NCBI GenBank assembly: GCA_949293335.1
Contig: CASFDA010000033.1
Coordinates: 1-64,000, forward strand
Reading direction: 5' to 3'
Origin: an uncultured Spirochaetales bacterium
Lineage (GTDB): Bacteria; Spirochaetota; Spirochaetia; Sphaerochaetales; Sphaerochaetaceae
DNA: 64,000 bases
Under the pieces are notes generated by a model. It was not told the origin of the DNA, did no database searches, and saw nothing but the letters and a program-made list of their open reading frames with translations. Positions 52,578 to 61,894 of this stretch are shown one piece after another; within the stretch, counting starts at the first letter, position 1; the number at the start of each line of letters is the position of its first letter. The translations under genes and the position numbers were made by a program.

Positions 52578-55079
52578 ATGGATGAGAACATACAGGAAGA
52601 AAACCTTGGAAAAGTAATTGTTTCTGATCTGGCTACTGAGATGAGGACCAGTTATCTCAACTATGCTATGTCGGTCATTATCTCAAGAGCTTTGCCAGAT
52701 GTAAGGGACGGCCTCAAGCCGGTTCATAGAAGAATACTCTATGATATGTGGGATATAGGGCTAAAATATAGCTCTCCTACTAGAAAGTGTGCTCGTGTTG
52801 TTGGTGATGTACTCGGTAAATATCATCCGCATGGAGATGCATCTGTATATGATGCTCTTGTCCGTCTAGGACAGGATTTCTCTTTGCGTTATCCGGTAGT
52901 AAAACCACAAGGAAACTTTGGCTCCATTGATGGTGACCCACCGGCAGCCATGAGGTATACAGAGGCGAAATTAAGCAAGCTTGGCGAGGAGATGCTTCAG
53001 GATATAGGCAAAGAGACTGTTGACTTCATGCCGAACTATGATGAGTCTCTCAAAGAGCCTTCTGTCCTTCCTTCAGCTTTTCCGTTCCTTCTTGTGAATG
53101 GATCTTCAGGTATTGCTGTTGGTATGGCTACCAATCTTGCCCCTCATAATCTTACTGAAGTAATAGATGGTATTGCTGCTCTTATCGATAACCCGGATAT
53201 AACTATTCCAGAACTCATGGAGTATATAAAAGGTCCGGATTTCCCCTCATATGGCGTAATTTGCGGTACAAAGGGAATTTTTGATGCCTATACCACTGGA
53301 CGAGGTAAGGTTGTCATCAGAAGCCGTTATGAGATCGAGGAAGGAAAGGGTCATGACAGAATCGTCTTTACTGAGATTCCTTATCAGGTGAACAAGAGTG
53401 AGCTTGTCAAGAAAATAGATGAACTCAGGAAAGATGAGATAATAAAGGGAATAAGCGCAGTTCGCGATGAATCTGGGCGTGATGGCATCAGGATTGTTGT
53501 AGAACTGAAGCAGGATGCTGTTCCTAACATTGTTCTCAATATGCTCTTCATGAGGACTCCCCTGCAGTCAAATTTCAATATCTACAACCTTGCACTGCAG
53601 AATGGAGCTCCAAAACTATTCAATCTCAAGGAGATGCTTGTTGCCTATGTGGATCATAGGGAAGAAGTTGTTGAGAGAAGAACACGTTATGATCTTAAGA
53701 AGGCAGAAGAGAGGGCACATATTCTCGAAGGACTTAAAAAAGGACTTGAGAACATTGATGAAGTGATACAGATCATCAAGGATGCTGAGGACAACCAGAT
53801 TGCTTCTTTGAACCTTCAGAAGAGGTTTACTCTTACCCAGATCCAGGCTGATGCGATCATCGACATGAAGCTTGGAAGATTGTCTCATCTTGAGACGGAA
53901 AAGATCCTTAATGAACTTGAAGAGCTCGAGGGAAGGATTGCATATTACAAAGACCTCCTTTCTGACAGGAATAAGATACTAGGTGTCGTAAAGGATGAAC
54001 TCAAGAAAATAGGTGAAATTTATGGTGACCGGAGAAGGACAGAGATCAATCCTCGTGAGATTGAAGATGCTTCACCAGAAGATTTCATAAAGAAAGAGGA
54101 TGTTGTAATCAGCATTACTGAAAAGGGATTTGCAAAACGTATTCCTATTGAAGAATACAGGGCCCAGAAGAGAGGCGGAAAAGGTGTTGTCGGGGCAAAG
54201 CTTGTCGATGGCGATATTGTAAAACATCTGTTTATCGCAAGCAGCCATGACTATATACTTTTCGTAACAAATCTCGGAAAGGCATATTACGTCAAAGCTT
54301 TTGACATACCGGAGAATGCAAAAACAGCAAAGGGAATGAGCCTGAAGAGTATCATTCAAATCGAGAACAATGAGAAAGTTACTGCAATCATCTCCTTCAA
54401 GGAATTTGATGAAGATAAATATATCCTCATGGGTACGAAGTTTGGTGTTACGAAGAAAGTTAGGCTTAATGATTTTGCAAATGCCAAGGTACGTGGAGTC
54501 AAAGCAATAATCCTTGACGATGGTGATGAACTCAGCAAGGCTGTATTCGTATCTGATTCCGATGACATCATGATTGTCACGAAGGATGGAAAAGGCCTCA
54601 GGACCGATGCGAGCTCCATACGTACGATGGGAAGAAGTACACACGGAGTCAGAGGTATCAAGCTGATAGGAGAAGATGAAGTAGTTGGAGTCGTCAAGGT
54701 AGAGGAAGCTAAGACCATTCTCATGCTTACTGAACAAGGCAAAGGCAAGAAAGTGCGCTTTGAGGAGTTCATGAATCATGGAAGAGGAACAATGGGTCAG
54801 AAGATCTATACAATCGAGAAAGGCGAGAACGGAATAGTGGATGCTTTTGCCGTTGACGATGATACCGATGTGATCTGCATGACCAAGAAAGGACAGGTCG
54901 TGAGAATCCATACCAGAGATATTTCTGTACAAGGTCGAGCTGCACGTGGTGTGAAGGTTGTCTCTTTCAAGAAATCTGGAGACAGCATAAACGCTATGGC
55001 AACTACAAGCTATCAGGAAGAAGATGATAGTGATGAAGTTGCTGACGATACAGAAACGTCAGAGAATTCAGAAAGCTGA
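52578..55079 (+). CDS. gyrA: DNA gyrase subunit A
   Basis: 833 residues. Catalytic Tyr127 in [10 protein letters not shown]; a GyrA box QKRGGKG at 530-536 followed by the C-terminal pinwheel confirms gyrase rather than topoisomerase IV. The quinolone region reads [12 protein letters not shown]: the position of E. coli Ser83 is Ala88 and Asp87 is retained (Asp92). The C-terminus is a short acidic tail. Co-transcribed with gyrB. Confidence 0.97.
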   Translation: MDENIQEENLGKVIVSDLATEMRTSYLNYAMSVIISRALPDVRDGLKPVHRRILYDMWDIGLKYSSPTRKCARVVGDVLGKYHPHGDASVYDALVRLGQDFSLRYPVVKPQGNFGSIDGDPPAAMRYTEAKLSKLGEEMLQDIGKETVDFMPNYDESLKEPSVLPSAFPFLLVNGSSGIAVGMATNLAPHNLTEVIDGIAALIDNPDITIPELMEYIKGPDFPSYGVICGTKGIFDAYTTGRGKVVIRSRYEIEEGKGHDRIVFTEIPYQVNKSELVKKIDELRKDEIIKGISAVRDESGRDGIRIVVELKQDAVPNIVLNMLFMRTPLQSNFNIYNLALQNGAPKLFNLKEMLVAYVDHREEVVERRTRYDLKKAEERAHILEGLKKGLENIDEVIQIIKDAEDNQIASLNLQKRFTLTQIQADAIIDMKLGRLSHLETEKILNELEELEGRIAYYKDLLSDRNKILGVVKDELKKIGEIYGDRRRTEINPREIEDASPEDFIKKEDVVISITEKGFAKRIPIEEYRAQKRGGKGVVGAKLVDGDIVKHLFIASSHDYILFVTNLGKAYYVKAFDIPENAKTAKGMSLKSIIQIENNEKVTAIISFKEFDEDKYILMGTKFGVTKKVRLNDFANAKVRGVKAIILDDGDELSKAVFVSDSDDIMIVTKDGKGLRTDASSIRTMGRSTHGVRGIKLIGEDEVVGVVKVEEAKTILMLTEQGKGKKVRFEEFMNHGRGTMGQKIYTIEKGENGIVDAFAVDDDTDVICMTKKGQVVRIHTRDISVQGRAARGVKVVSFKKSGDSINAMATTSYQEEDDSDEVADDTETSENSES

Positions 55080-55104
55080 AATTAAAAGATAATTTAATAT
55101 CGAT

Positions 55105-55131
55105 ATATAGCCCGCCAAAAACGGGCTATAT
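55105..55131 (+). terminator. hairpin after gyrA
   Basis: ATATAGCCCG (55105-55114) pairs perfectly with CGGGCTATAT (55122-55131) around CCAAAAA, 25 nt past the gyrA stop. The following TTATATC is a poor U tract, so termination may be partial. Confidence 0.6.
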
Positions 55132-55225
55132 TTATATCAAATAAAGTAAAATAATACCCTATTAAATAGGGAAAATGCGGAAAAATAGTCACTTATTTTT
55201 GTTACTGTATATAGAATCAAAGCAT

Positions 55226-55264
55226 CAAAAACCTTTAAAAACAGGGCTATTTTTGAAGGTTTTG
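55226..55264. other. long AT-rich stem-loop in the gyrA-parS interval
   Basis: CAAAAACCTTTAAAAA and TTTTTGAAGGTTTTG can pair over about 14 positions around CAGGGCTA. A second terminator of gyrA or a structural element of the 767-nt gene-free interval. That interval also holds the parS sites and three copies of TCACTTATTT. Confidence 0.4.
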
Positions 55265-55369
55265 TCATTTGGCTACCAGCTCACCCAACGATAAATAAGT
55301 GATGCACTTGACACTTTAAAATCCGCCCACTTTCTTCACGGGTCCAATTATCGCATACACACATTAATT

Positions 55370-55385
55370 TGTTTCACGTGAAACA
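55370..55385. other. parS: parS site 1 (perfect)
   Basis: TGTTTCACGTGAAACA, identical to the bacterial chromosomal parS consensus. It is the ParB loading site, 1.6 kb from parB. Confidence 0.93.
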
Positions 55386-55420
55386 ATGCAAAAATTAAGA
55401 CAGAAGGATTTGTCAAGAAA

Positions 55421-55436
55421 TGATTCATGTGAAACA
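55421..55436. other. parS: parS-like site 2 (two mismatches)
   Basis: TGATTCATGTGAAACA, two differences from consensus, one half-site intact. Probably a weak site. Confidence 0.55.
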
Positions 55437-55563
55437 TTGAAATGGATATTAAATGTTCGTATCTGATTTATTAGACAAAAACAAAAAAGTTTTATGCAAA
55501 TATTAAAAACAAAATATAAAGGGAATTACAAATAGCACATTAATAATTCTTGTAAATGTCTAT

Positions 55564-55579
55564 TGTTTCACGTGAAACA
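55564..55579. other. parS: parS site 3 (perfect)
   Basis: TGTTTCACGTGAAACA, identical to site 1, including the flanking TT and AT bases. Confidence 0.93.
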
Positions 55580-55774
55580 ATGTTTAGGATAAATTTGAGT
55601 TTATTGGCAATAATTTTATCGCTTTTATCGATCATTTTCTTGTCTGCGTAAAATTGACCGGTTGTTATATTTTAGTTATTAGTCACTTATTTTCGATTTG
55701 GCATATAATTAATGCTTGGATTAATAAAATATTGTAATAAAATTATTTTAGATATTTAAAATAATTAATTCATA

Positions 55775-55790
55775 TGTTACACGTGAAACA
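55775..55790. other. parS: parS site 4 (one mismatch)
   Basis: TGTTACACGTGAAACA, one difference from consensus, 57 nt past the end of the nfu gene. Confidence 0.8.
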
Positions 55791-55846
55791 AAAATATATC
55801 CCCAGCTTTTGGCTGAGGATATGTGATGATGTTTTACGTTGTAATT

Positions 55847-56071
55847 TTAGAATGTTTCGTTGATGACTGTCAGATCTTTGTCTACTGCTTCTCTGAGATA
55901 GCGCTGTACGCCATTTGAAAGAGTAAGCTGACTCATTGGGCAACCTGCACAAGCTCCGACAAGCCTGACATATACGTTCTTCTCTTCCAACCTGATGAAT
56001 TCAATGTCTCCCCCATCGTTCTGAAGGGCTGGCCTGATTGCATTTATAGCTTCTTTGACTTTGTCTTCCAT
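55847..56071 (-). CDS. NifU C-terminal domain (Nfu) iron-sulfur carrier
   Basis: 74 residues, a stand-alone Nfu domain: IRPALQNDGGDIEF and the cluster-binding GACAGCPMSQLTL with the CxxC pair (42 and 45). It carries 4Fe-4S clusters from the assembly machinery to target enzymes; serine dehydratase and endonuclease III in this window are possible clients (inference). It runs towards the parS cluster. Confidence 0.92.
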   Translation of the reverse strand: MEDKVKEAINAIRPALQNDGGDIEFIRLEEKNVYVRLVGACAGCPMSQLTLSNGVQRYLREAVDKDLTVINETF

Positions 56072-56176
56072 TTTTACCTCTTTTCTTAGAGTTTATCTAA
56101 GTTGACTTATTATCTCAGAAAGATTCTGCTAGGGCAATATTATTGTGGTTTCTTGCTACCTTTGATACATTTTCTG

Positions 56177-56205
56177 ATGACAATAGAAAATTAAACTTCT
56201 ATATT
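56177..56205 (+). promoter_or_regulatory. parA promoter placed for a leaderless mRNA
   Basis: ATGACA (56177-56182), a 17-nt spacer and TATATT (56200-56205), six bases before the parA ATG. No ribosome binding site. The spacing is the same as at leuS. Confidence 0.5.
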
Positions 56206-56211
56206 TGAAAT

Positions 56212-56973
56212 ATGTCGAGAGCACATAAGATTATTTTCTTCAATCAAAAAGGAGGCGTTGGCAAGACAACGACATGTGTGAATTTGGGGTCTTGGCTTGC
56301 TGAAATGAACTATAAAGTCCTTCTTGTTGATTTTGATGCGCAGACTAATCTTACTGGCGCGGTTTCAGGGGATGGGAGAAAAGCAAACATATACCAGGTA
56401 GTAGTAGGAGAAAAAAAGGTAGAGGATGCGATTCAGAAGACTGTATTCAAGAATCTTTATCTCATTCCAGGATCTGTTGATACAGCAGGATTGGCTGTTG
56501 AGCTTGTAAACGAAGAGGATCGTGAATTTTACCTTAAGGAAGCATTGAATCCTATCTCAGGTGATTTTGATTTCATCTTGTTGGATTGCCCTCCATCTCT
56601 TGGTCTTGAGACTATGAACGCTCTTGCCTGGGCCGACTATGTGATTATCCCCTTGCAGTGTGAGTATCTTGCGATGGAAGGTTTGAATCTTCTCATGAGG
56701 ACGGTCAGCAATGTCAGAAGATCTCTTAATCCTGAATTGAAGATAATGGGTATAGTTTTCACTATGTTCAATAAGAGAGGATTGTTGAATCAGGATGTTG
56801 TCGATGATGTTTCCGGTTATTTTCCGGAACTTGTGTTCAAGACAATCATTCCCCGTTCTGTACGTCTTGCTGAAGCTCCAAGTCATGGAATGCCAATAAA
56901 CATCTATGACAGATCAAACACTGGTTCCAAGGCTTATCAGGCCCTGGCCAAGGAGGTTATTGCCCGTGCATGA
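56212..56973 (+). CDS. parA: chromosome partitioning ATPase ParA (Soj)
   Basis: 253 residues. Deviant Walker A NQKGGVGKTTT (11-21), Walker A' VDFDAQ and Walker B LLDCPPSLG. The size fits a chromosomal Soj without a DNA-binding N-terminal extension. It drives segregation of ParB-parS complexes and, in Bacillus, regulates DnaA. It overlaps parB by 8 nt. Confidence 0.96.
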   Translation: MSRAHKIIFFNQKGGVGKTTTCVNLGSWLAEMNYKVLLVDFDAQTNLTGAVSGDGRKANIYQVVVGEKKVEDAIQKTVFKNLYLIPGSVDTAGLAVELVNEEDREFYLKEALNPISGDFDFILLDCPPSLGLETMNALAWADYVIIPLQCEYLAMEGLNLLMRTVSNVRRSLNPELKIMGIVFTMFNKRGLLNQDVVDDVSGYFPELVFKTIIPRSVRLAEAPSHGMPINIYDRSNTGSKAYQALAKEVIARA

Positions 56974-57937
56974 CAAGAAACATGGTCTTGGAAAGGGAAT
57001 GAGTTCCCTGATCTCGGATTTTGATTATGATGCCCAGATCGCAAATGTGGTAAATAAGACTATCGGGGAAAAGAAAGAAGAAGAAAATAAAGAAGAAACA
57101 AAAAAGGCTGACATTCCTGCGGTTCATTCAGATCAGGTGATCAAGGTAAAACTTGATGATATTTCACCAAACCCTAATCAGCCGAGAAAGAACTTTGATG
57201 ATGAAGCTCTTTCTTCTCTTGCTCTCAGTATTAAGTCAGAGGGAATCATACAACCGCTCATAGTTGAGGAAGTAAGTCCAGGAAAGTATCAGATAATAGC
57301 AGGAGAAAGGCGATACAGGGCAGCCAGGCTAGCTTCTTTGAATGAAGTTCCTGTAATAGTGCGGAATATCGGAGAGATTGCAAAAATGGAGATTGCTCTC
57401 ATTGAGAATATCCAGCGGGAAAATCTCAATCCGATCGAAGAGGCCTATGCCTATCAGGCACTGATTACACGTACAGGTTACAGCCAGGAAGAGATTGCAA
57501 AGCGAGTTGGCAAATCACGCTCTCTGGTTGCTAATACACTTCGTCTTCTCGGCCTTTCCGATGCTTTGAAGGATGATGTCATCAGTGGTGTCATCAGCGC
57601 GGGACATGCAAGGGCAATTCTTTCTCTGAAGAATCCTGCTGATCAGATCCTTTTAAGAAACAGGATCATAGAGAAGAATCTTTCAGTAAGGGATGCAGAG
57701 GAACTTGCAAACGAATATAACAGGGGCCATAAGGTAGTACAGAGGAACAGACGTGGATCTGACAAAGATGACATGGTTCTTGATGCAGAAGCAAAGTTCT
57801 CCAGTGCTATTGGTGCCCATACGGAGCTGAAGGGATCGCTCGAAAGGGGAAAACTTGAAATCAGGTTCAGGTCACAGAAAGAACTGGAAAGGATATATGC
57901 CGCACTTTCCGATGGGGAAGAGCTTTTTGAGGAGTAA
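56966..57937 (+). CDS. parB: chromosome partitioning protein ParB
   Basis: 323 residues from the GTG at 56966 ([15 protein letters not shown]), chosen because AAGGAGG lies nine bases upstream and the GLGKG start is typical; an ATG at 56906 lies deep in parA. ParB/Srx CTPase domain with [14 protein letters not shown] and [14 protein letters not shown], then the helix-turn-helix ([21 protein letters not shown]) that reads parS, and a C-terminal dimerisation region. Its four targets lie 1.2-1.6 kb upstream. Confidence 0.95.
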   Translation: MHDKKHGLGKGMSSLISDFDYDAQIANVVNKTIGEKKEEENKEETKKADIPAVHSDQVIKVKLDDISPNPNQPRKNFDDEALSSLALSIKSEGIIQPLIVEEVSPGKYQIIAGERRYRAARLASLNEVPVIVRNIGEIAKMEIALIENIQRENLNPIEEAYAYQALITRTGYSQEEIAKRVGKSRSLVANTLRLLGLSDALKDDVISGVISAGHARAILSLKNPADQILLRNRIIEKNLSVRDAEELANEYNRGHKVVQRNRRGSDKDDMVLDAEAKFSSAIGAHTELKGSLERGKLEIRFRSQKELERIYAALSDGEELFEE

Positions 57938-57942
57938 TTATC

Positions 57943-58893
57943 ATGGATACTGAGAATCTAAAGGATGGGCTTTATGCGCTCATGACAACTGAAAAGGGAG
58001 AGATCCTCCTTTCTCTTGAATACAAGAAATGTCCTATGACTGTATGTAATTTCGTAGGTCTTGCTGACGGTGAATTGAATATGGAGGAAAAAGGTACTCC
58101 ATTTTATGACGGACTCATGTTCCATAGGGTTATCAAGGATTTCATGATTCAGGGAGGATGCCCAAAAGGTGATGGAACTGGCGGTCCTGGATACAGATTT
58201 CCCGATGAGGTAGATCCTGAACTCAGGCATACTGGTCCAGGTGTGCTTTCAATGGCAAATGCAGGGCCAGGAACGAATGGAAGCCAGTTCTTCATCACAC
58301 ATGTCGCAACTCCTTGGCTTGATGGAAAGCATACAGTTTTCGGCCATGTCGTTTCTGGTCAGGATGTAGTTAACAGCATCGAGCAGGGAGACAGAATCGA
58401 GAAAGTCGAGATAATCCGTGTCGGAGATGATGCCAGGGCATTTGAAACCACAGGAGAGGCTTTCAGCCGTTACGTCGAGGCTGTTGAGAAAAAGGATGCA
58501 GAGAGAAAGAGCAAAGAAAAAGAGAAAATCCTGAGAGAGATAAAGAACAGATATCCGTCTGCCATTACAAGTCCCACAGGACTTATGTATGTTGTTGATA
58601 AAGAAGGTGATGGCAAGGAAAGTCCGAAATATGGGCAGTCTGTAACCGTCCATTATTTAGGATATCTTCTTAATGGAAAAGTTTTCGATTCTTCAATTGC
58701 ACGCAATGAGCCTGCACAGTTCAAGATCGGTGAGGTCATTGAAGGCTGGAATGAGGCACTGGAGACCATGACAAAGGGAGAAAAGAGGACCCTGATCATT
58801 CCTCCTGAATTGGGTTATGGGGAATATGGATATCCAGGTGTCATCCCACCGAATTCATATCTTGTATTTGAAGTTGAGCTTCTGGATTTCTGA
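57943..58893 (+). CDS. dual peptidyl-prolyl isomerase, cyclophilin-FKBP fusion
   Basis: 316 residues. About 10-165: cyclophilin domain with [13 protein letters not shown] and NGSQFFIT. About 170-205: charged helical linker ([19 protein letters not shown]). About 210-316: FKBP domain with [24 protein letters not shown], and [12 protein letters not shown]. No signal peptide, so cytoplasmic. The order matches the CFBP immunophilins reported from Treponema. It starts 5 nt after parB and overlaps radA by one base, so it is built into the par-radA operon. Confidence 0.93.
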   Translation: MDTENLKDGLYALMTTEKGEILLSLEYKKCPMTVCNFVGLADGELNMEEKGTPFYDGLMFHRVIKDFMIQGGCPKGDGTGGPGYRFPDEVDPELRHTGPGVLSMANAGPGTNGSQFFITHVATPWLDGKHTVFGHVVSGQDVVNSIEQGDRIEKVEIIRVGDDARAFETTGEAFSRYVEAVEKKDAERKSKEKEKILREIKNRYPSAITSPTGLMYVVDKEGDGKESPKYGQSVTVHYLGYLLNGKVFDSSIARNEPAQFKIGEVIEGWNEALETMTKGEKRTLIIPPELGYGEYGYPGVIPPNSYLVFEVELLDF

Positions 58894-60248
58894 TGGCGAA
58901 GAAAGAAAAGGAAAGCGTATTTGTCTGCACTTCGTGCGGCCACAGCGAGACTAAATGGATCGGACGTTGCCCGGAGTGCGGTGAATGGAATACTTTCCGT
59001 GAAAAGAAAATCGAGAAGGAAACAAACGACGGGAAGCATGTCATGGATAGTGACGTCCATCTCCTTTCTGAAATATCAGAAGACAATTCCCTTTTTGTTC
59101 CTTCAGGTTTTGGAGAATTCGACAGAGTTCTTGGTTCAGGTGTGATGTTTCCTTCTTCAGTCCTGATAGGAGGTGATCCTGGAATAGGAAAATCGACTCT
59201 GATGCTTGAGGTCCTTTCAAATCTCTCTGGCAAGGTGTCCCCTGTCCTCTATATCTCGGGAGAGGAGTCTCCCGAGCAGATAAAGTTGAGGGCAAAGAGA
59301 CTTTCCCTTCCTACAGACAGGATACATATAAGTTGTGAGACCAGGTTAGAGAAGCTATTGAATATAATTTCCTCTCTTTCCCCAAAAGTTATTGTCATAG
59401 ATTCTATACAGACATTATCCAGCGACGAATATCAGTCGGGACAGGGAAGCGTTAATCAGATCAGGACCTGTACGCTGACTTTATCACTTGTGGCAAAACA
59501 GAATGGAGCAGCTATCTTCTTTATCGGACATATAACAAAAGATGGAATGATAGCAGGACCTAAAGTCATAGAGCATATGGTTGATACAGTTCTCTACTTC
59601 GAGAGTGCCGATGGAGGATTGAGGCTTTTGAGATCTGTTAAGAACAGGTTCGGCTCTGTCGATGAAATAGGTCTCTTCTCGATGGGAGAAAAAGGGCTGG
59701 AAGGAGTTGGTGATGTAAGCAATGTTTTCCTTTCAAGCAGAGAAGACGGTGAACTTCCACCCGGCATTGCCTTTACTCCAGTAGTAGAAGGGAGCAGGGC
59801 TTTCCTCATTGAGCTGCAGGCTCTTGTCGTTCCTTCAAAAAGCGGGATATCTCGCATATTTTCAGATAAAGTGGACATACAGCGTGTTTCCCGCGTCGCT
59901 GCTATCCTCGAGCGTCATGCTTCAATATCCTTTTCTTCTTATGATATCTACGTGAATGTGCGTGGCGGCCTCAGGGTCCGGGATGTCTCTATAGAACTTC
60001 CGCTTGCCCTCGCTCTTTACAGTTCGAAAGCGGATAGAAGTCTTCCAGGAACACTCTCTTCTTTCGGTGAACTTACGCTTGCAGGCGAAGTGAGCAGTGT
60101 CTCCTTTTTGGAAAGGAAGATCAAGGCTTCAAGAGAGATGGGATTGAAAAGCATCCTGTGTCCTTACGTCGGAAAGAAAGAGAACACCAGCTCGGTTGTA
60201 TCTGTTAAGAACATCAAGACAGCATTGAAGACTGCCTTCTTGCTCTAG
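58893..60248 (+). CDS. radA: DNA repair protein RadA
   Basis: 451 residues. N-terminal zinc finger C12-x2-C15 ... C26-x2-C29, RecA-like core with Walker A GGDPGIGKST (93-102), the RadA-specific KNRFG at 250-254 and a C-terminal Lon-like domain. It processes recombination intermediates and promotes branch migration. Coupled to the isomerase gene (TGATG); its end overlaps the convergent traB-family gene by 4 nt. Confidence 0.95.
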   Translation: MAKKEKESVFVCTSCGHSETKWIGRCPECGEWNTFREKKIEKETNDGKHVMDSDVHLLSEISEDNSLFVPSGFGEFDRVLGSGVMFPSSVLIGGDPGIGKSTLMLEVLSNLSGKVSPVLYISGEESPEQIKLRAKRLSLPTDRIHISCETRLEKLLNIISSLSPKVIVIDSIQTLSSDEYQSGQGSVNQIRTCTLTLSLVAKQNGAAIFFIGHITKDGMIAGPKVIEHMVDTVLYFESADGGLRLLRSVKNRFGSVDEIGLFSMGEKGLEGVGDVSNVFLSSREDGELPPGIAFTPVVEGSRAFLIELQALVVPSKSGISRIFSDKVDIQRVSRVAAILERHASISFSSYDIYVNVRGGLRVRDVSIELPLALALYSSKADRSLPGTLSSFGELTLAGEVSSVSFLERKIKASREMGLKSILCPYVGKKENTSSVVSVKNIKTALKTAFLL

Positions 60249-61435
60249 AGCCTTGAAATCAGCATCGGGAATGCGACAAATGTTCCTAATGCACTTCCAA
60301 GACTCGAAAGCAGAAACACGAGAAGAGCATGCAAAATCTTATTTCTATACCATCCCCTGAGTGTCAGCGCGTCGTCTGACATCTTCTCGAAATCTGCAAC
60401 CCTTGGTTTCCTGAATGTTGCTTCAAGCACACCTCCGAGCATGCCTACACCCAAGACAGGGTTTAGTGAAAAGAAGGGTGCTGTCACTGCACATAAGAGT
60501 GCATTTAGAGGATGAGCCAAGGCAATTATTGAGAAGATCAGTGTGGAAGAAGAACAAGCTACCATCCACCAAAGAAAAGATCTCAATCCAGATTCCCATC
60601 CAGTTGTTGCGATTGCAATGACCAAGAGGAGTATTATCAATGCAGGAACGAGGAATGAGAGGATTTTTCCCCATGGTGTACCTTTGGGGATGACATCAAG
60701 TTCCTTCACATCATTTTTGATCTTTCCCTCTTCAAGCTTTTCCAGAGTACTTATTATTCCCTTAGTATGTCCTGCCCCGATTACCGCTACTTTGTTCTTT
60801 CCTTCTGCCTGGAATATTTTTGTAGCAATGTATCTGTCCCTTTCATCTATCAGTACTTCCTTTACAGTTGGAAGTTCCTCTGCCATCTCATTCATCATAG
60901 CTTCAAGGCTGTCTTCTTTCTTGAGCTTTTCAAGATCCGCCTCAGAAAGCTTTTCATCTGAGAATGCGGCAGATATGAGGGTTGCGAGGAGTTTCATCTT
61001 GTTCCATAAACTGGATTTTGCCCAGGCCCGCCGGAATGTCGTCTGAATTTCCCTGTCACAAAGCGAAAGGGGGATATTGTTTTCCTTTGCCTTTGCCGCT
61101 GCAAGGAGTATCTCCTCTCCTGGTTTTACGCCAGTTTCGTTCCCCATCCTCTTCTGAAATGATGCGAGCGCGGTATTTGCAAGAAGGAAGAATCCTTTTC
61201 CTTCTTTGAGGACCTTCCGGATATCCATTCCTTCCCATCCCTTTTTGTCCTCTTTGCTCTTCAACCTTGTCGCATCCAGCTCGATGCAGATCCTGTCAGG
61301 CTTTTCTTGTTCTATCGTACTTCCAACGAGATCTACGCTCTCAGATGAGATGTGCGCCGTACCGATCAATGTGAGTTTTGTACCATCCGAGAATGTTATC
61401 TTATGTAGCGTATCGCTGATCTTTTCTACTTGCAT
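60245..61435 (-). CDS. TraB/PrgY-family membrane protein
   Basis: 396 residues. The N-terminal half shows the TraB/TIKI-like signature (LIGTAHISSESVDLV at 23-37, ICIELDATR near 49-57, AVIGAGHTKGI near 215). The C-terminal third has four or five membrane helices. PrgY of Enterococcus plasmids reduces pheromone activity; chromosomal homologues are of uncertain function, possibly metal-dependent peptidases. Last gene of the pepD-unknown-traB run, 21 nt after the unknown gene. Confidence 0.85.
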   Translation of the reverse strand: MQVEKISDTLHKITFSDGTKLTLIGTAHISSESVDLVGSTIEQEKPDRICIELDATRLKSKEDKKGWEGMDIRKVLKEGKGFFLLANTALASFQKRMGNETGVKPGEEILLAAAKAKENNIPLSLCDREIQTTFRRAWAKSSLWNKMKLLATLISAAFSDEKLSEADLEKLKKEDSLEAMMNEMAEELPTVKEVLIDERDRYIATKIFQAEGKNKVAVIGAGHTKGIISTLEKLEEGKIKNDVKELDVIPKGTPWGKILSFLVPALIILLLVIAIATTGWESGLRSFLWWMVACSSSTLIFSIIALAHPLNALLCAVTAPFFSLNPVLGVGMLGGVLEATFRKPRVADFEKMSDDALTLRGWYRNKILHALLVFLLSSLGSALGTFVAFPMLISRL

Positions 61436-61456
61436 ATTAGACTGAATATAATAGAT

Positions 61457-61894
61457 TTATTTTACAGGACGAAGTGCTTGCATTACACATTCCAGGGTAT
61501 TTTCCTTGAGTATACGTACATATACTGTGTTTTCACCACCTTTTGCTATCAGGAGTGAAGATAGTACCCTTGAGAGACTTTCTTCTTCTGCAATATCAGG
61601 ATATTGCTCGAAAAGATATTTTCCCTCTGGTATAACGATATCTTCATCGCTTCTGATCGGAATGCTCCTGCCACTTTCGATCTGGATCTTTTCTTCTTGA
61701 GTGAGAGGATCCTTTTCTCCCGCAGAAATATATGTGAACGTCACATCCGAGTCTGAGAAAGAGAAAGAATACTTGATAAAGAACTCACTTCCTGTTGGTG
61801 CGAGAAGTGCGTTCTTTATCATTTCATTGAGTGTCATCTCCTTCTTTTTGTATCCGATCGGATTGAGGAGGTTGAGCTCAAATATCCGATTCAT
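61457..61894 (-). CDS. hypothetical protein between pepD and traB-family gene
   Basis: 145 residues, soluble, acidic, no signal or membrane segment. Two halves: an N-terminal beta-rich part (FFIKYSFSFSDSDVTFTYI) and a C-terminal part with LEQYPDI-like helix and VYVRILKEN strand. No family recognised. Its first 17 nt overlap the end of pepD, so it is a genuine member of the operon rather than spurious. Confidence 0.65.
   Translation of the reverse strand: MNRIFELNLLNPIGYKKKEMTLNEMIKNALLAPTGSEFFIKYSFSFSDSDVTFTYISAGEKDPLTQEEKIQIESGRSIPIRSDEDIVIPEGKYLFEQYPDIAEEESLSRVLSSLLIAKGGENTVYVRILKENTLECVMQALRPVK

Noticed and set aside
54072-54932. 286-codon minus-strand frame opposite gyrA
   Set aside because: Antisense shadow of the GyrA C-terminal domain.
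55265-55360. tRNA-like stretch downstream of gyrA
   Set aside because: No acceptor stem or T-loop GTTCRANYC could be fitted.
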